Of a stretch of DNA of 9,724 nucleotides, positions 7,201 through 9,724 are shown piece by piece; position 1 is the stretch's first letter, and every line of letters begins with the position of its first letter. The notes beneath the pieces are model-generated. The model searched no databases. It saw only the letters and a list, made by a program, of their open reading frames with translations, and was not told the DNA's origin. Source of the stretch: CAZYWA01 sp964650975 [NCBI: uncultured bacterium] (lineage in GTDB: Bacteria > JADJOY01); contig CAZYWA010000291.1 of NCBI GenBank assembly GCA_964650975.1, positions 1 to 9,724 of the forward strand, written 5' to 3'. A program made the translations under genes and the position numbers.

Positions 7201-7264
7201 GCAGCGGCCCACTCCAACCGCGGGCCCCGCGCGGCCCCAGGGAACGCATGGCAAGGATCGATAG
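4238..7264 (+). CDS. HEAT-repeat/PilT fusion: type IV pilus-type retraction ATPase with N-terminal solenoid
   Basis: A 1008-residue protein, about three times the usual PilT length (~350). Residues ~45-555 are about 16 HEAT-like repeats of ~31 residues. Residues ~562-925 are a full PilT hexameric ATPase: the N-terminal PAS-like part (GAHDLFLLAGRPPLVKHHGEV), Walker A GPTASGKS (697-704, with K703), Asp box TVEDPIEYVH, Walker B DVILVGEMRD (765-774, with E771), His box GHLVFGTLHT (788-797, both His kept), and AISNAIRKEKTFQIP, matching the AIRNLIRE region needed for retraction in known PilT proteins. Walker A has Ala700 where PilT usually has Gly. Residues ~934-1008 are a disordered Pro/Ala/Arg tail. 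The family powers pilus retraction at the cytoplasmic face of the pilus base; the HEAT solenoid probably docks a partner. The gene overlaps the next PilT by 17 nt. Motor identity is firm; whether it retracts pili or regulates the second PilT is open. Confidence 0.93.
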   Translation: MLFEGKAKSLIDELRRAPWATDEERKAFVERFVAAGEVPVKPLVALLRDLSQETNTRVAETALTTIQEVLSSLGRGEHIGPLVEVLRGAPPLTRRHLVQTLAAMPVREQPAPVIELLRAEKEDLRQAGLSIVTGKGGRTVYELLGKALFEGTWVSRKETIEAIVKIGGHHAIPVLGQVLREGEKQDQLVALKYLTDMTIMRPRQRAAVDALRAACTLDDPELTMRIAGAMGEIAGPEDAPFLVDLLKKADRRFQQPLIRSLGQLKAPEAIPALIPFLRSGYVGVRIEALTALGSFENEVVLEHLIELLREEELMVRQKAIEVLGNLGRSPNVRIGRMLVLMMRDRDVNVRRSVVEVIRAIGGDHEKQAWSRLVDYLRDEDWWVRESVTDVLTEIGGREILEPILVLLADKNEIVRRYALEVVVRIGDKSVAPEILKCTRDPDWWVRERAIESLAALGVKEAVPALLQLLRAEEDLRWVIVKALGQLVDPRGLPALLVLLTTGSAEFRLEVLSAVERFSDPQIAPRVQPLLADPDKRVRHRALQILQRLQVKLTEEEKSRVAYRDLSFIDRLLLETRERGAHDLFLLAGRPPLVKHHGEVNPMRGDDLSNEQIERILVDIMNPAQHKIFFEDLKDVDFSYSIRGEGGRFRVNVYRQFTGLAAAFRVVPSETRTLEQLGLPAIAKRFCQMRNGLVLVTGPTASGKSTTLAAMIDYINRNRTEHIITVEDPIEYVHANLRCTINQREVGEHTKGFAEALRGALRQDPDVILVGEMRDYETISTAITAAETGHLVFGTLHTVSAAKTVDRIIDVFPPAYQAQVRTMIAETLRGVMSQHLVPRADGKGVALAIEVMVCTDAISNAIRKEKTFQIPSMLATSAEQGNQLMDNELLRLVKQGAITPEDGYNKAENKREFEAYLPASAEVESARAAERVLGASSGAAAAPARPAAGARPQAERPAAAPAPARPPAAGAPPSPTRPPLEKPAAAAAPQRPTPTAGPARPQGTHGKDR
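4370..5902 (+). repeat. Array of about 16 HEAT-like repeats within the PilT fusion
   Basis: Each unit carries a (V/L)R-like anchor at the start of its second helix. Anchors fall at residues 57, 94, 125, 155, 187, 224, 253, 284, 315, 349, 383, 414, 445, 475, 506 and 537, giving spacings of 29-37, mostly exactly 31. This fits the short PBS-lyase/EZ HEAT class. Two units, exactly two repeats (62 residues) apart, share D-x-DWWVRE (W381-W382 and W443-W444), suggesting an internal duplication or a shared binding ridge. HEAT solenoids are protein-binding scaffolds. The partner cannot be read from the sequence. Confidence 0.85.
7037..7261 (+). other. Low-complexity Pro/Ala/Arg-rich C-terminal tail of the HEAT-PilT protein
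   Basis: Residues ~934-1008 consist almost wholly of Ala, Pro, Arg and Gly with scattered Ser/Thr (for example PARPPAAGAPPSP) and no hydrophobic core, so the tail is probably disordered. Its last 17 nt (including the stop) also encode the start of the next PilT. Such tails may act as flexible tethers or phosphorylation targets; no specific motif is visible. Confidence 0.8.
7239..7243 (+). promoter_or_regulatory. Ribosome binding site of the second PilT gene
   Basis: AGGGA at 7239-7243, inside the end of the HEAT-PilT gene, lies 4 nt before the ATG at 7248. It selects this start over upstream in-frame codons, whose translation would be Arg-rich shadow sequence. Confidence 0.6.
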
Positions 7265-8318
7265 CTTCCTGCGACTGGTGAAGGAGCAGCGCGCCAGCGA
7301 CCTGCACCTGTGCGTCGGGTCGCCGCCGGTGATCCGCTTCAACGGCGACCTGGTGCCGGTCAAGTTCCGCGACCTCACCAACGGCGAGCTCACGCGCATG
7401 CTCTACGAGACCATGAACGACGCGCAGATCGCCGAGTTCGAGAAGAACATGGACATCGATTTCGCGTACGCGGTGCCCGGGCTCTCGCGCTACCGCGTCC
7501 ACGTGTTCCTCGACGATCGCGGGATCGGCGGCGCCTTCCGGATGATCCCCGAGGACATCAAGAGCATCGACGACCTCATGCTGCCGCAGTCGCTCAAGCG
7601 CTTCGCCGCCTTCGACAAGGGACTGGTGCTGGTGACGGGCGCCACGGGCTCGGGGAAGTCGACCACGCTCGCGGCGATCCTGAACGAAGTGAACCAGGCG
7701 CGGAAGAAGCACATCATCACCATCGAGGACCCGATCGAGTTCATCCATCGCCACAAGCTCTCGGTCTTCTCGCAGCGCGAGGTCGGGACTCACACCGCGG
7801 ACTTCGCGAGCGCTCTGCGCTCCTGCCTCCGCGAGGCGCCCGACGTGATCCTGATCGGCGAGCTGCGCGACATGGAGACCATCTCGCTGGCGCTCACCTG
7901 CAGCGAGACCGGCACGCTGGTGTTCGGCACCTTGCACACCCAGAGCGCGGCCCAGACCGTCGACCGGATCATCGACGTCTTCCCGACCGTGCAGCAGGAG
8001 CAGGTGCGCGGCATGCTGTCGCTCAACCTGCGCGGCGTGGTGAGCCAGACCCTCGTCAAGACCGCCGACGAGACCAAGCGCTGCGCCGCCGTCGAGGTGC
8101 TGTTCGGCTCGCCGGCGCTCGGCAACCTGATCCGCGAGAACAAGACCTACCAGATCGAAACCCTGATCCAGCTGGGCGGCTACGACAAGACCGGCATGCA
8201 GACCCTCGACCAGGCGATCATGCGTCTCATCGACGAGGGACGGATCTCGCCCGACGAGGGACGCAAGCACGCGCGCGATCCGAGCTCCTTCGGCAAGTAC
8301 TTCAAGGCCGCGGGATGA
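7248..8318 (+). CDS. pilT: PilT-family type IV pilus retraction ATPase
   Basis: A 356-residue protein of standard PilT length. It begins MARIDSFLRLVKEQRASDLHL, the usual PilT opening, and has Walker A GATGSGKS (131-138, with K137), Asp box TIEDPIEFIH, Walker B DVILIGELRD (199-208, with E205), and the AIRNLIRE-like ALGNLIRENKTYQIE followed by GMQTLDQAI. Known PilT forms a cytoplasmic hexamer that depolymerises pilin during twitching. Two positions differ from the common pattern: the His box reads TGTLVFGTLHT, with Thr223 in place of the first His (H230 is kept), and LREDPD has become LREAPD (Ala197). The upstream HEAT-PilT has the standard residue at both places. The gene overlaps its upstream paralogue by 17 nt and the downstream kinase by 4 nt (ATGA), so the three are probably co-translated. 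No pilin, PilB or PilC gene lies in the window. PilT is the best call; a PilU-like accessory motor is the alternative. Confidence 0.94.
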   Translation: MARIDSFLRLVKEQRASDLHLCVGSPPVIRFNGDLVPVKFRDLTNGELTRMLYETMNDAQIAEFEKNMDIDFAYAVPGLSRYRVHVFLDDRGIGGAFRMIPEDIKSIDDLMLPQSLKRFAAFDKGLVLVTGATGSGKSTTLAAILNEVNQARKKHIITIEDPIEFIHRHKLSVFSQREVGTHTADFASALRSCLREAPDVILIGELRDMETISLALTCSETGTLVFGTLHTQSAAQTVDRIIDVFPTVQQEQVRGMLSLNLRGVVSQTLVKTADETKRCAAVEVLFGSPALGNLIRENKTYQIETLIQLGGYDKTGMQTLDQAIMRLIDEGRISPDEGRKHARDPSSFGKYFKAAG

Positions 8319-9724
8319 ACTACGAGAAGGAAGGACGGCGCCTCTCGAAGGCGGGCGATCACGCGGGCGCGGCGGAGCAGTTCCAGAAGGCCACCCGCTA
8401 CGACCTGGCGGCCGAGGAGTTCTCCGTCGCCAAGTCCTACGGGGCGGCGGCGCGCTGCTTCGAGAAGGCCGGCGACCTCGAGAAAGCGGCGCTCAACTAC
8501 GTGCGGTCCGGAGAGCACGCGCTGGCGGCGCAGGCGTTCGTGCTGCTGGGCCGCATCAACCGCGCCGCGCAGATGTTCGAGCGCGCGGGCGAGCTCGAGC
8601 GCGCGGCGCAGCTCTACGTGGACTCCGACGAATACGGCAAAGCCGGCGGTTGCTACGAACGCCTGGGCCAGCTCAACCCCGCCGGCGAGATGTACGAGCG
8701 CGCCGGACAGCTGCTCCCGGCCGCCGAGTGCTTCGTTCAAACGGGGCTCTTCGGGCGCGCCGCTCGGGCCTTCGAGGCCGCGCACGCCTGGCACCGCGCC
8801 GCTATGGCCTGGACCAGCGCCGGGGACCTGAAGAACGCCGCGAACTGCTTGCTGCAGGCGGGCGACCGCGTGGGAGCCGCGAACGCCCACTGGAAACGCG
8901 GCGACTATGCCGAGGCGCTGCACCTGATCCGCGACTCGGCGCCGGGAGACGACGACTACTTCGAGGCGATGCACACGTTCTTCGCGGTGCTCGCCGAGCG
9001 CGGTTATCTGACGCCGCTCGACGAGCGCACCGTCGAATCGTTCCAGCTCAATCCGGTGACGCTCGAGAGCCTGCCGGCATTCCTGGACCTGATCCGGCTC
9101 TACCGGAAGTGCGAGCTCGCGGAGGACGTGCGACGCGTCTCGAACCGCGTGCGCGAGGACGGCGCCGGCCTGCCGGACCTCGAAGCCGTGCTCGACTCGC
9201 TGTGGGCCGTTCAGGCCAAGCCCGCGACGGGGGGCGCCGGCTACGAGACGATGCTCAAGGAGTCCTTCGACTACGCCGCGACCACCCGGCGGCTCGAGGA
9301 CATGCGCGACTTCCGCTCCGACCTGGACGCGGCCATCGACGAGGGCCTGGGAACGGCGGGCCCCGCGCCGAGCGGCACGACCTACCTGCGCCAGGGCGGC
9401 ACCTTCCCGCCCAGCGGCGCCACGCCCACGCCACGGCTGTCGCTCACGTTCGCCGACCTCGTCGAGGGCTATCTCTTCGACGGCCGCTACCGGGTGGTCA
9501 AGAAGCTCGGCGCCGGCGGCATCGGCGCCGTGTTCCTGGCCCGCGACGAGAGCCTCGACGAGGCCGTGGCGCTCAAGGTGCTGAAGCCGATGTCGGACGT
9601 GGCCGACGACGTCGTGGGACGCTTCAAGCAGGAGATCAAGATCACCCGCCGCATCGTCCACCCCAACGTGGTACGCACCTACGACTTCGGCGAGTGCGGA
9701 TCCCTGCCCTACGTGGCGATGGAG
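8315..9724 (+). CDS. Ser/Thr protein kinase with N-terminal 13-residue repeat solenoid (partial, runs off window)
   Basis: An open frame of 470 codons from the ATG at 8315 to the last base, with no stop, so the gene is cut by the window edge. The start overlaps the pilT stop as ATGA. Residues 1-208 form sixteen 13-residue units in register from Met1. Residues ~209-375 are a helical and then Gly/Pro/Thr-rich linker. A eukaryote-like protein kinase N-lobe begins near residue 386: FDGRYRVVKKLGAGGIGAVF with glycine loop G399-x-G401-x-x-G404, ATP-anchoring K421 (VALKVLK), alpha-C E440 (FKQEIKITRRIVHPNVV), and the hinge approach PYVAME at 465-470. The catalytic loop and DFG lie beyond the window, so activity cannot be confirmed. 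Bacterial Ser/Thr kinases usually put the kinase domain first; here it follows the solenoid. The protein has no signal peptide or membrane helix in the visible part. It may phosphorylate a PilT motor or a ligand of the FHA kinase; this is inference from gene order. Confidence 0.92.
   Translation, partial: MNYEKEGRRLSKAGDHAGAAEQFQKATRYDLAAEEFSVAKSYGAAARCFEKAGDLEKAALNYVRSGEHALAAQAFVLLGRINRAAQMFERAGELERAAQLYVDSDEYGKAGGCYERLGQLNPAGEMYERAGQLLPAAECFVQTGLFGRAARAFEAAHAWHRAAMAWTSAGDLKNAANCLLQAGDRVGAANAHWKRGDYAEALHLIRDSAPGDDDYFEAMHTFFAVLAERGYLTPLDERTVESFQLNPVTLESLPAFLDLIRLYRKCELAEDVRRVSNRVREDGAGLPDLEAVLDSLWAVQAKPATGGAGYETMLKESFDYAATTRRLEDMRDFRSDLDAAIDEGLGTAGPAPSGTTYLRQGGTFPPSGATPTPRLSLTFADLVEGYLFDGRYRVVKKLGAGGIGAVFLARDESLDEAVALKVLKPMSDVADDVVGRFKQEIKITRRIVHPNVVRTYDFGECGSLPYVAME
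8354..8938 (+). repeat. Tandem 13-residue (39-bp) coding repeat array
   Basis: Fifteen consecutive units here (residues 14-208), all exactly 13 residues, with the consensus G-x-x-x-x-A-A-x-x-(F/Y)-x-x-A; Met1-Ala13 forms a weaker unit in the same register. The second Ala falls at residues 20, 33, 46, 59, 72, 85, 98, 137, 150, 163, 176 and 189 (Gly at 111 and 124). Aromatics fall at 23, 36, 49, 62, 75, 88, 101, 114, 127, 140, 153 and 166. Gly or a turn former begins most units. The DNA copies have diverged, so conservation is at the protein level. The period differs from TPR (34), Sel1 (~36) and HEAT (~31). The likely structure is a string of short helices joined by tight Gly turns, forming a small alpha-solenoid. 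Confidence 0.88.

Noticed and set aside
8315-8938. The kinase N-terminus as ordinary TPR repeats.
   Set aside because: The pattern repeats every 13 residues without exception, not every 34, so a plain TPR label would miss the actual periodicity.

Overview
GC-rich (roughly 68-70% G+C by eye) bacterial chromosome with a strong G/C third-position bias. All genes are on the + strand and closely packed. The content (two PilT-type motors, a Ser/Thr protein kinase, an FHA-GAF histidine kinase) suggests a Gram-negative, type-IV-pilus-bearing bacterium from a signalling-rich, high-GC lineage, such as a myxobacterium-like group or a candidate phylum of the Eisenbacteria kind. The sequence alone does not fix the phylum. 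I see no RNA gene, mobile element or CRISPR array.

Region 1 (1-2323) looks like housekeeping or accessory genes. There is an EI24/CysZ-like multi-pass membrane protein (204-1022), then a perfect 12-bp GC hairpin (1081-1107). Next come a small zinc-ribbon protein with a C-terminal membrane anchor (1128-1724) and an HNH endonuclease (1724-2323); the last two share one base in a TGATG junction.

Region 2 (2324-9724) is the notable part. A candidate sigma70-type promoter (2365-2393) sits just before an FHA-GAF-histidine kinase (2415-4136). It is followed by a 1008-residue fusion of about 16 HEAT-like repeats to a complete PilT ATPase (4238-7264). A normal-sized second PilT (7248-8318) overlaps the fusion by 17 nt. 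The last gene overlaps the second PilT by 4 nt (ATGA), starts at 8315 and runs off the window end. It encodes a Ser/Thr protein kinase whose N-terminal ~208 residues are an unbroken 13-residue repeat array, followed by the kinase N-lobe.

Together region 2 reads as a candidate type IV pilus motor-control module: two paralogous retraction-type ATPases, one carrying a large protein-interaction solenoid, flanked by a histidine kinase with a phosphothreonine-reading FHA domain and by a Ser/Thr kinase with its own solenoid. The domain calls are well supported by visible motifs. The functional link between the kinases and the motors is inferred from gene order and overlaps.
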